DNA of 64,000 bases. Origin: Gracilaria vermiculophylla (taxonomy: Eukaryota > Rhodophyta > Florideophyceae > Gracilariales > Gracilariaceae). A program made the position numbers and the translations under genes. Numbering within the stretch: position 1 is the stretch's first letter; each line of letters begins with the position of its first letter. Positions 32,164-41,457 of the stretch are shown here, in pieces. A model generated the notes under the pieces. The model was given only the letters and a program-made list of their open reading frames with translations, did no database searches and had not been told where the DNA came from. The DNA lies in NCBI GenBank assembly GCA_019155205.2, contig JAHNZQ020000016.1:60800-124799 (forward strand), in the 5' to 3' direction.

Positions 32164-35100
32164 TTAGGCTTTGTTTTCCATCTCGCAAAGTTGACCGGCT
32201 CCGCACGACTTGCAACTGTTGTTCTGGACGCTGTTCGGTGCAGCGTTCTCGTCCTCACCACCGTTCCCTGACAGTATTCGGTCGATCAAGACCTTCTTCG
32301 TGCCCTGTAGACAAAGGCTTTGTTCTTTCAAACGAAGACGGAGCTCTGCCACAGTGAGCCTGTTCAACGCCTTTGCGGTCGGAAAGCTCCCCTGAACAGC
32401 TGACGGACGTCCTCGTCTCGACGTTGCGGGCGTTTGGCGAGTCTTCCTAGTTGAGCGCAGAACGCGCTCCGAGGATGGGCTTTCTGCACCTGAATCGTCC
32501 TCCTCCTGCTCCGGGAGCTTGATTCCCTCAGCTATCATGTGCTGGATGAGGTCTTCTTTCCGTAGTTTGGACATGATGTCCAGATTGTGATCCTTCAAAA
32601 TCTGCCGTAGTTCTTTCACAGTCTTCTTTCTGTAAAGGTCTGCAATGGCTTCATTTTCCGTTTTGACTTCGGATGATTCCTCGTCAGCATTGGGAACATC
32701 GGTGATAGCGGCTTCGGATTCTGTCGCTTCCTTTTCGGAAATTGCCACGCCTTCCGAATCTTCAGAAAGTGTGTCGTTGATTTCTTCATCGGTGCAAGTA
32801 TCTTTTGCATATTCAGAACTGGCTACCCGTTCCATTATTATTTCTTTCAATCGTTTCACAAGCTCTGTTTTTCTGCCCGCAGTACTTGCGTTCATAGCAC
32901 GAAGCTTTTCTCGTAGGTCAGCGACGTATAGTTTGTTGAGCTGGGCTTCCAGATCCTCAGTGTCATCCTTTTGAGCGGCCTGATCATCTAATCTGATCGA
33001 GTTTGCGCCACATTCTGCTTTCTGAGAAGGCTCAATATCATATTTCTCAGACCCCGGGAAATCCGGGCCATGCAGATCATCACAGCAATTCGAACTTTGT
33101 GAACCGCCTACATGTCCTATGGGGACACTCTCATGAGACGGCCCGACAGTAATAGTGTCTTGATCAGCGCTTTCTTGGGTATCGTTCTCCGCAATAGTTG
33201 TTTCGTTCGCTTCTGGACGTACTTCAACGTCACCTTCACAGTCTTTATCGCCCTGATCACTATGAAGAATGTTTGCCCTCGGTGTAGCACTAGCCGCCGA
33301 GCGCTCTGGCCCGCCAACAGTGCTCTCTTTATCGTCACCACCACATGAATCCACAACATCTTTAGGTGATGCATCGGAAGACAAATGACCTTTCAGCAAC
33401 TTCGGAATCACTTCTTCAAAATCCTGCACATCAGCACTGCCCGGGGGACATAATTGAAATGAAGCACGATTAACTCTGATCTCCAGCTCCCTCTCAAAGG
33501 TGTCCGCCGAGTCTTGTGAGTCACAAGAGTTACCGTCGGATGAAATGGAATAGTCTAGCGATTCGGTTTCTTCCGAATTCTCAGAGAGCTTGTCGGCTGA
33601 ATCTTCACCAGTGGATGAAGCCGACATTCCAATCCCTCTTGTGAGTCTTGCGAGGATATTCCCCGGCGACGGATTAGATATTGAACCATTCAAGCTGGAC
33701 CCCCTTCCGGAAGAGATTGCATCGGATTGGACCCCACTCGAAAGCCGATGTTCATCTTCGGATTTGGGTTCTTCCTCAGAATTCGGGACAATGCTTTCCT
33801 CGATCTCGAAATCAGATCTGGGTGTCGTTCTCTCGTCCTTCTCAGCATTGGAAAGAATATCGCCGCGAGGGGACAATTCCTCAGAACACCGAGTTGAACA
33901 AAGCAGCGACTCACGTGCGCTGCCTTCATTCATTTTCACGGAATCAGCCTCTCTAGTCGACGCATTCGGGAGAGTTTCTGCTTTTTCGCCATGTGCGATG
34001 TGAAGGTCATCATCAACATCATTCATAACATTTCGTACAGCGGCAGCAGCACCGATAACCTTCTCGAAGAAACTCAAGCGACGAGATACTGACATCTGTT
34101 TTGAAGTCGATAAATCTTGGATTTCATCCGCAGACATCAGCGGTTCAGTTGATGTTTCGTCTTTGCCAAGTTCTCTAATATCCCTTTCTGTTGATGCAGG
34201 TTTCCCAAGTAATCCTTTGTCATTTCCAATGTTTTCAGACAGCTGTTGCTCTTTATTTCCACTCAAACGCTTGAAGAGAGAAGAAATTGCTCCAGTTAAG
34301 CGTGAGCTAGATGAATCGGCTGAACTGCTTGTTTGCGGGGAATTAGAGTCAGTTACACTCTCAGGAACGTCTGTTGACGATTCAACATATTGTTTCGCAT
34401 CTGAGGCTCCCTTTTCCTTTTGTGATGCATAATCAGAATCTACAAAAGCTGCAATAGTAGTATTTTTCTCCATCTTGAACGTAGCATTATCACTTTCCGC
34501 GCATGAGGCTTCAGATTGAGCAAAATCGGGAGGCGTTCCAGCAGGGCTCAATGAGATATCGGTTGAATCGATTGATGTGTTTTGATCTGCTAGGGATACA
34601 TTTCCCGTCGGAAAGAAATTTGTCCTCGGTCTGGAGGGACGAAATGGAGAATAGTGGGTTCCTCTTTCCAACTCAATCCTTGAAGCAAAGACAACTGACC
34701 GTTTCTTAGCTCTGGTGGTTGACTTGGAAGATCGAAGCACGCCACCAGGGGATTTCTTAATGGCCGACGGAGTCCTGGACTCCTTAATAAGGTTTCCAGA
34801 TCTTATTGAGCTAGATTGAATATTCAGAATGGGGCTTTTGTCTGTTAATGGAGACCGGATCAAATTCTTTTCCCCGGTAAGCTCATTCGATTCTTGCACG
34901 CTACGTTGAAGCTCATCAAATTCGAGATTGCCCTCAGAAATGACAGGCGCTCGGGAAGCGAACACAACAGTTGTATTATTCTTCAACTCACTAGCGATCT
35001 CGTTCTTACCGGGAAGAGCTGATAGACCCAGGCTTAAGCGAGAATAAATGAGATTCTTTCTTTCCCGTGCTGTGAGGGTGCCTTGCTTTGATGCCGACTT

Positions 35101-36018
35101 CGTCATGCGCACAGAATTTTTTGTTTTCGGTGTAGAGAAACGAGAAACCTTTTCATCGCTTGTTCCTTTTGAATCGGAGTGTTCGACACCTCTGTTCACG
35201 TCTTGCACAATCGCTTCCTGGGTAGTTTTTTGATCATTTTTCTCAAGAATTACCTCAGATTCGGTGTCTTGTTTGTCATTTCTTGGCTCGAGTGCTGCAA
35301 AAGTGTTACCATTGTCTTGTAAACATGCCAATGCCGCCTTACTTCCGCTTCCGTTAGCGTCAGTGACGGTATTGAGTTCTTCAGTATCAGACTTTACGGG
35401 TGCTGTAAAGCCTTCACCATCAGACAACCTTGCTCTCTGCGTCTGACTCAGAAGCCTTTCCGTGTCTCTATTCTGAGCTACAAACTTCTCCCCGTATGCT
35501 TCCACGACTAGGCTTACGCGACGCTTGGGCTTTTGCTTTCTCTCCGACATTTGATTTCTGTGAGCATTTTTTCTCTCAGTAGCGGCCTTTCTCGCACCCC
35601 TAGTTCGTGGACGGAGCACTTCTGGATTAGATAAAGTTGAAGATTTCAGATGCAGATGTGATGGACTGTCAAAGTCAACTCGAAAGCCGCGATCGCCAAG
35701 ATAGAAGTTGTCTCCGGGTAAGAGCGGGATTTCGTTTTCTTTAACAAGATTGGTCCCAGTACGAGAATGAACGACGGGTATATCAGAATGGATTCCTTGT
35801 AAATGAACACCGTCAGGACGCACAAAGACGAGAGCGTGGAGTGGGGCTCTGAGATTGTGCTTTATACGGATGTCACAATCTGGGTGTGAACCCAACACAC
35901 ACCAAGTCTTGGTGTCAAACTCGAAGCTTTTTCCAGCTTCGCCCGTAGCTTGTATGACGGTAATTCGACAAGGAAAGGGAACTGAAGTATTGTTCTCATT
36001 GCTGAGGAAACCAGACAT
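32164..36018 (-). CDS. FHA-domain protein with three SAP motifs
   Basis: 1284 residues, one exon. Residues about 18-115 form an FHA domain (CVLGSHPDCDIRI, then LLPGDNFYLGDRGFRVDF), a phosphothreonine reader. A long Ser/Glu/Asp-rich disordered region follows. Within it KRSVVFASR (about 436) fits an RVxF docking motif for protein phosphatase 1, and a sister TVVFASR lies near 350. Three SAP motifs, which bind DNA or chromatin, are at about 1024-1062, 1126-1163 and 1218-1251. The order recalls Ki-67, which has an FHA domain, a PP1 site and a chromatin-binding end, but I see no Ki-67 repeats. A nuclear, cell-cycle or DNA-damage role is inferred. It is convergent with the 5'-nucleotidase, 257 bp apart. 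Confidence 0.8.
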   Translation of the reverse strand: MSGFLSNENNTSVPFPCRITVIQATGEAGKSFEFDTKTWCVLGSHPDCDIRIKHNLRAPLHALVFVRPDGVHLQGIHSDIPVVHSRTGTNLVKENEIPLLPGDNFYLGDRGFRVDFDSPSHLHLKSSTLSNPEVLRPRTRGARKAATERKNAHRNQMSERKQKPKRRVSLVVEAYGEKFVAQNRDTERLLSQTQRARLSDGEGFTAPVKSDTEELNTVTDANGSGSKAALACLQDNGNTFAALEPRNDKQDTESEVILEKNDQKTTQEAIVQDVNRGVEHSDSKGTSDEKVSRFSTPKTKNSVRMTKSASKQGTLTARERKNLIYSRLSLGLSALPGKNEIASELKNNTTVVFASRAPVISEGNLEFDELQRSVQESNELTGEKNLIRSPLTDKSPILNIQSSSIRSGNLIKESRTPSAIKKSPGGVLRSSKSTTRAKKRSVVFASRIELERGTHYSPFRPSRPRTNFFPTGNVSLADQNTSIDSTDISLSPAGTPPDFAQSEASCAESDNATFKMEKNTTIAAFVDSDYASQKEKGASDAKQYVESSTDVPESVTDSNSPQTSSSADSSSSRLTGAISSLFKRLSGNKEQQLSENIGNDKGLLGKPASTERDIRELGKDETSTEPLMSADEIQDLSTSKQMSVSRRLSFFEKVIGAAAAVRNVMNDVDDDLHIAHGEKAETLPNASTREADSVKMNEGSARESLLCSTRCSEELSPRGDILSNAEKDERTTPRSDFEIEESIVPNSEEEPKSEDEHRLSSGVQSDAISSGRGSSLNGSISNPSPGNILARLTRGIGMSASSTGEDSADKLSENSEETESLDYSISSDGNSCDSQDSADTFERELEIRVNRASFQLCPPGSADVQDFEEVIPKLLKGHLSSDASPKDVVDSCGGDDKESTVGGPERSAASATPRANILHSDQGDKDCEGDVEVRPEANETTIAENDTQESADQDTITVGPSHESVPIGHVGGSQSSNCCDDLHGPDFPGSEKYDIEPSQKAECGANSIRLDDQAAQKDDTEDLEAQLNKLYVADLREKLRAMNASTAGRKTELVKRLKEIIMERVASSEYAKDTCTDEEINDTLSEDSEGVAISEKEATESEAAITDVPNADEESSEVKTENEAIADLYRKKTVKELRQILKDHNLDIMSKLRKEDLIQHMIAEGIKLPEQEEDDSGAESPSSERVLRSTRKTRQTPATSRRGRPSAVQGSFPTAKALNRLTVAELRLRLKEQSLCLQGTKKVLIDRILSGNGGEDENAAPNSVQNNSCKSCGAGQLCEMENKA

Positions 36019-37279
36019 GGCTCTGTTCTAGGAGACAGGTAGACGGAGGTTGGTTAGGGGGAATGATATGGCGAACGTCTCGACATTAACCCTCTGCTTG
36101 TGGTCTTGGATTGACTAGTGGGCTGTGAGGGCGTTACTTGGCGCTGAAGAACGGATCGTTGAAAGTAAGAGCCGGCAAGAAACACATTCTTGAAATGGTT
36201 TATATTTTTGAAAATTTGAATTCAAGGATGACCAGAGTAGATCCAAAATTTTAATCTTTCAATTTACAGTGATTCCCAGTGCTCGTACAGTTCAACGAGG
36301 CATATCTACTTTCTTTATTATGTTTATCGTGTTCATGTGGTTTGCTCAACGACCGTTGATACATCCCCGCTTTTGTCGAACAACTACCCTCCTAGTCCTG
36401 CGCTAGTTCTTCCTGTGATAAATCACCTACTCTTCGCACTAGGCCACCGATATGCGCAGAGCATCACATTCAGGTTGGAGTTCAACATATCTTGACTGGA
36501 GGGTGGCGTCATCATGAATATTGTTCTTACGGTATACACTTTTAAGAGAGGTGTTTTGTGGCACGTGATTTATATATAAGGGAACGTGGTTCCTGAAGCT
36601 CTTCAAGCCAATTACGTGGTCTTTCTTTTATTGGCAGAGCAGCTTTGTTTTGAATTGCTTTCGAGATTTGAGCTATTTTTCTTTTCAGGATGTTTGAAGT
36701 GACTACTTAAAGATATATATGCTTAAAAAAAGCAGGATTTGGATATCACCAAAACCCTCAAATGCACCAGCGACACCGAAGATACTTTTCAAATGAAAAT
36801 TCTCGGATGATACCCCGTGCACAATATTTCGCGATTTTAGAGTTAAACCAACTTCTTTTAGCTTCACTGGCTGAGAGTTGGATTTAAATATCGGTATTTC
36901 ACACAAGAGGTCTTCAGCTGAAGCTTCTGCCTGAATACATGTTTCGATTCAAAAGAGTGTGCAAAATTTCGATGGGAATTCGCTTGCTTGATGGATGACG
37001 TTGCATAGATAGACCAAGTCCCGTTTTGGACGTGGTGTCAGACAGTGTGCATCTCGCTCACGGCGAGAACCGAACAATTCCTATACTTCATCACTGTCAG
37101 CTGTATCAGCTGCAGGAAACAACAGCCCAATGCACTTCTACGGAACTCTTAATCTTTTGACAAGTCGCTGGAAGCTACACATCTTCTCCAAGCACGAAGT
37201 GTCTTAAGCAAAACAGTTTATCTTTGTTCCCAACCTATACCAGCATAGACACGGGAGAGTATCCGATTACAATTTCGTC
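36019..37279. other. Intergenic region with a TATA-like site
   Basis: 1.26 kb between the divergent FHA/SAP and C2 genes, A/T-richer than the genes. TTATATATAA at 36570-36579 with an upstream CACGTG (36562-36567) could be a promoter for a + strand transcript, 700 bp before the C2 gene ATG. I see no gene. A 67-codon minus ORF at 36703-36906 has no support. Confidence 0.35.
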
Positions 37280-38278
37280 ATGGCCAGAGGTAATAATGTC
37301 CCATCAATCGGGAAGCAAATGGAGATCCAGATCGAAGCTTACAATTTGGCCAATATGGACGTATTTTCTTTGAGTGATCCATTTGCTTTGTTGGAAGAGC
37401 AGGAGAATGGGCACTGGGAGGAGATTGGTAAGTTCAGGTTCAATAATCGTGCCTGATTGATATATCTGATGAAGTGAGCGCCGATTGTTCACAAGATGTG
37501 GTAAAACTAACCATGAGCGACTGTGATGTTCATTTATTGATACAAAGGGCGTACTGAAACAATTTGGGATGTGTTGAATCCTAAATGGGTTCGAACTTTT
37601 GTGCTTCCGGCTGAGACACCCCTTGATCATCTTCTCCGAGTGACCATTTATGACCGAGATTCAAAGACTCAAAATCTTGACAAGCAAGAGGTTATAGGGA
37701 GCTGCGTCTGTCGTGTTGAAGAAATTATAAAAGAGGGGTGTAATGGGAAAACTTTGGAACTTGAAAACAAGGATTTAAAGGAAACTGGATCAGTAACAAT
37801 CATCGGAGAGATGTACGATCCGGCAGACAATGATCACGAGATCTTCTTGGGGCGGTGCAAGTTCAAGAACAACTCTTTCTTCGGAATGTTCCTGATAAGG
37901 CCGTACATAGCAATTTACAGAAGACGAGCAAACAATGAATGGGCACCAATATTTCGGTCATGTCTGAGAAAGAGGGGTGAGGATGCTGCCTTTTCGGAAG
38001 ATTTGCTGCGCAGAGCGAAAATCAGAACGTACAATAAGAATGGTGGTCATGTTGAGGAAACCCCACTGCGCATCGAGCTCCGTTCTCACAAATCCATTAC
38101 CGAACATAAGCTGATTGGTGCGGTTCAAATGTCTCTTGGTTCTCTACGTCGTCAAGGAGTGGGAAAGAAAATAAGTCTCGGATTAGCTGGTGAGTCCGTA
38201 GGTGAATTAATTGTTACTCGAGCTACACTTGCAGATAACTCAAGTAGCTTCGATTTCGAGGTTTGCTTCCGCTCTTAA
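37280..38278 (+). CDS. Copine-like double-C2 protein without vWA domain
   Basis: Two exons, 37280-37427 and 37548-38278, 292 residues. The 120-bp intron has GTAAGT, an ACTAAC branch site and CAAAG. C2A (about 12-150) has SDPFALL and YDRDSK, the calcium-loop Asp residues, and the copine signature GRTETIWDVLNPKWVRTF. C2B (about 155-290) has the FLIRPYIAIYRR strand and KLIGAVQMSLGSL but fewer acidic loop residues. Copines bind membranes in response to calcium and normally end in a vWA domain; this gene stops right after C2B. Either it is a distinct short member or the vWA part was lost. Probably cytosolic with calcium-driven membrane attachment. Confidence 0.75.
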
Positions 38279-38656
38279 TTGTGGAATGATTCTCATCTCA
38301 ATGACTTGATCTTGTGACTTGATAGTTAATGCAACTCATTGCCTTTGTTGAGTACAAGTTATGGTAGTAATCTTCTCTTTACCTAAATATTGAACACAAG
38401 AAAGAATAGAATCTTCCTTGCATAGCATGCGGGGGTGGCTCGAAACTGCTGTACAGCATGAGTGCGACTGGATGATATGGCATCCTTCAGAGCAGTCCTG
38501 ATATTGGGGAGTGGCTGAGTAGCGTCGGTCAAGAAGCGCTCGTCAATGATTGGAGACGCATGTATAGAAACTCACAGCATCGACGGAGACGTGTTGATGG
38601 GAGGGTTCTCTTTAGTTTTTAATTTGCTGATATCTCTCTGGTCTACTTTCCAGCAA
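38279..38656. other. Convergent spacer
   Basis: 378 bp between the C2 gene and the mL53 candidate, both ending here. I see nothing beyond probable 3' UTRs. Confidence 0.4.
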
Positions 38657-39210
38657 TCATTGAAGGCCCAGGAACTTTGCTCTCTCTTCCCTTAGCTTCT
38701 CAAATGGATTATGCGCACCATCACCTTTCCATCGCGCCACTCGTTCAACTTCATCCATTATGTCCATGATTTTTAAACCACTTGTCTCAATCTTCTGATG
38801 AAAACCATCACCTATCAGAAAGTACGGGGAGAGAAAGATACACCCTGTCAGCCACTTCCACGGTCGCAGGATGGCGAATGAGATTGTCGCAATTCGTACC
38901 ATATATTAACTCTATCGTGGGATTGCCATACTCTTCAGTGATACTCAGCTCGGTCTGCAACTTCGGATTGGATCTCTGCACAGGGGGAGTACGAACTCGC
39001 CTCAGAAACTCTCTGCAAAGCGTTCAGACATATTCTGGTTAGAGATTCGATGTTGAAAACGAAGTAGTTGTGTTGCACCTGTATTTGTCCTTACCTTGCT
39101 GTGGTAGAGCGATAATCGAAGGGGTTCGCAGTTACGGTAACTTTCTTCAATGCTTTAAACAATTCCTTCGCTTGACGACCAGCAGCTAACGAACGCACCA
39201 GCTGTCCCAT
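38657..39210 (-). CDS. Probable mitochondrial ribosomal protein mL53
   Basis: Three exons, 39095-39210, 38844-39012 and 38657-38794, joining to 140 residues in one open frame. Introns are 82 bp (GTAAGG to TGCAG) and 49 bp (GTGTAT to ATCAG). The pattern NPFDYRSTTAREFLRRV, followed by a stretch with a Gly ending a hydrophobic strand (PTIELIYG), resembles the thioredoxin-fold mL53 family of the large mitoribosomal subunit. The basic start (MGQLVRSLAAGRQAKELF) suits import. The exon model is mine and the last intron is the weakest part; without it the frame stops soon after. The family match is by pattern only. Confidence 0.45.
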
Positions 39211-39821
39211 CTTATATTCTTTGTACAAAACACCTGCCGCTCAGCTTTCGAACGAAACTTGATTATGAACCTTTTAGTTCTTGATACCCGTGTATGCAAA
39301 GATCCAAAAAAGAAAATTACACAAGCGCGTGGGCTCGCGAAGGCGATGGTACCTTTACACTTTAGTTTGAACAAGAAGGCCCCTGCCGTCTGGTAAATCA
39401 AGATGTAGCAGGGTCAAAGAGGGCGCAAGGTAGTCCACTGCAGGTGCGGCACGCGCATTGAGTAGGCAATACAGGTTTCTGCGGTTTTTGCGCAATTGTT
39501 CTTTATTTACGTTCCCTTTTTTTGTTGGAAAATGAAGCTTTGATTTGGTCTTTATGAAGACATGAGGCGTGTTTCTCTCCACAATCAAGAGGTAACCTGT
39601 GCGTTTCACAACTTTTCTGTGTTATCATCCTTTTGAAGCACGGCCAAGCATTGAAAACGTTTCCGCGTTCCTCAGCGGCACAGAATGTGATTACAGGAGA
39701 TTCAACTGAATCATTGTTCTCGCGAATGAAAGAAAATTCTCGCAAACCGTGTGAATCTATTTCTTTTGAGCTTGTTGACTGAGATTCGTCATCAGGATAA
39801 TGATCACGAAAGGCGAATAAG
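39211..39821. other. Divergent spacer, mL53 / ALG10
   Basis: 611 bp between two outward-facing genes, presumably holding both promoters. I found no clear TATA box, repeat or gene; the ORFs in it are short and unlike anything I know. Confidence 0.35.
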
Positions 39822-41279
39822 ATGTTTTCCACGTCAATCGTCGTCTTGGTAGCCGTTCTTCTTTTAACAGGTTTACAAGCATGGGTCAATCTTCGCCAAC
39901 CTGCACCCTACATGGACGAGTTGTTCCATGTACCTCAGGCTCGAGAATTTTGCGATGCATTTATGCACAAGAGACTTCCACGCTATGACTCTTCGATTAC
40001 GACACCTCCAGCCTTGTACATACCTAATGCGATTCTTGCCATCCTATTTCAGAATATGACTGTATGTGAAACTCATTGGCTTCGATTGACATCCGCCGTG
40101 ATGTCATTTTTCTCCTTATTATTAATGGTCGATGTTCTCCGAATATGTACCGAGCGCCGAAAGGGACACCATGGATCTAGTGTCACGGAGAGTTTTCTGA
40201 TGGTTGATGAAGTAATCTGGTTGCTGGCGTTCATCATCTGGCTTCATCCTGTTAACCTGTTCTACGCCAACTTGTTCTACACGGACACCACTTCGCTGTT
40301 TTGGGTACTGATATTCTGGAGAACAAATCTTACGAAAAGCTCCTTCCTTTCCGCATCATTTGGAGTTCTTGGAAGTCTCTCGAGACAGACAAATATGATT
40401 TGGCATGCGTATTTAGCATTGGATACATTCCTGTACACAAACATCCTGCAAAGTGGCTCTGATATCTATACGTATGCATCGAGGCTTGTTAGAGACAATC
40501 CGTTTCATGCGATTGCTGGATTAGCGTACATTGCGTTTGTAGCGTTAAACAAAGGAATAGCACTTGGAGACAAATCTCATCACGAAATGACAATGCATTA
40601 CGCCATGTTCGCTTATTTTGCCGCTTTCCATGGGAGCATTTTTGCTTTGATTCAGGTATCAACGCCATGGGAATCTCTGAAGATGGTGTGTGACGTTTTT
40701 TCGTCGTTCAAGTTAATGACTCTTCTCCTGAGTGTTTGTGCTGCCCTGACCGGAATGGTACTTGCTACGGGGGATAAAGTGCATCCATTTATTCTGTCAG
40801 ATAATCGCCACTTCACATTTTACATCTATCGTCGTTGGTTGCTGCGTTCTATGTGGCGAAGAATTTCTCTTGCTCCGATATATGGGTGGTTCCTGGCAAA
40901 TCCCTTCCTCGAAGCAAACATAGCATTCGGAACTCGCAGACGGCAAAATAAGCATTCCTTTAACTCAGAACATCATGAAAACTGGATGCGCAAAGCAGAC
41001 TTTATTTCAGATCTGGCTTTGTTGGCTTGTGTCTACATTACTCTTGTGCCAGCGTCTCTTCTTGAACCAAGATACTTCGTTGTTGGGTGTACTTTGTTTT
41101 GTATGAGGCGTGCTTCCAGATTACAACATTCACCAAGCAAGAATATTTTGCGGTCTATTTCTGTGGGCATGGTGCTTTTGAATATAGCTTTCGTGTTCGT
41201 GTTTGCGGAGCTCCCATTTCCAAGAGCTATTGATCGGCATATGCCTAATGACACCTCTCCCGGTCGCTTTATGTTTTAA
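39822..41279 (+). CDS. ALG10: ALG10 alpha-1,2-glucosyltransferase
   Basis: 485 residues, one exon. ALG10 adds the third and last glucose, from dolichyl-phosphate-glucose, to the lipid-linked oligosaccharide in the ER lumen before transfer to protein. The family start is clear: a first membrane helix, then PYMDELFHVPQAREFC and later ITTPPALYIPN in the first luminal loop, whose acidic residues are thought catalytic in GT-C enzymes. LHPVNLFYANLFYTDTTS and SRQTNMIWHAY are further ALG10 hallmarks. I count about ten hydrophobic segments and a C-terminal LLEPRYFVV. Length matches the family (about 470-525). Convergent with the FANCA candidate, 178 bp apart. Confidence 0.92.
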   Translation: MFSTSIVVLVAVLLLTGLQAWVNLRQPAPYMDELFHVPQAREFCDAFMHKRLPRYDSSITTPPALYIPNAILAILFQNMTVCETHWLRLTSAVMSFFSLLLMVDVLRICTERRKGHHGSSVTESFLMVDEVIWLLAFIIWLHPVNLFYANLFYTDTTSLFWVLIFWRTNLTKSSFLSASFGVLGSLSRQTNMIWHAYLALDTFLYTNILQSGSDIYTYASRLVRDNPFHAIAGLAYIAFVALNKGIALGDKSHHEMTMHYAMFAYFAAFHGSIFALIQVSTPWESLKMVCDVFSSFKLMTLLLSVCAALTGMVLATGDKVHPFILSDNRHFTFYIYRRWLLRSMWRRISLAPIYGWFLANPFLEANIAFGTRRRQNKHSFNSEHHENWMRKADFISDLALLACVYITLVPASLLEPRYFVVGCTLFCMRRASRLQHSPSKNILRSISVGMVLLNIAFVFVFAELPFPRAIDRHMPNDTSPGRFMF

Positions 41280-41457
41280 ATGTGTGACCTAAAAAACGGA
41301 GGTCAAGAACACTTCAGGTGCTCAGGCTTCCTACATGTGAGACAAGGCTTGGTTGCTCATGATACGTTCCCCATCTAAAACCCACAAACAAGGGCGTCAC
41401 ATGGATTTTCACTTTTGTGAAGTGTTTGATGAGCTGGCAATGTAACAAACGGCAGGC

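Noticed and set aside
36703..36906. 67-codon minus ORF in the FHA/C2 spacer
   Set aside because: A/T-rich chance ORF with no recognisable feature.
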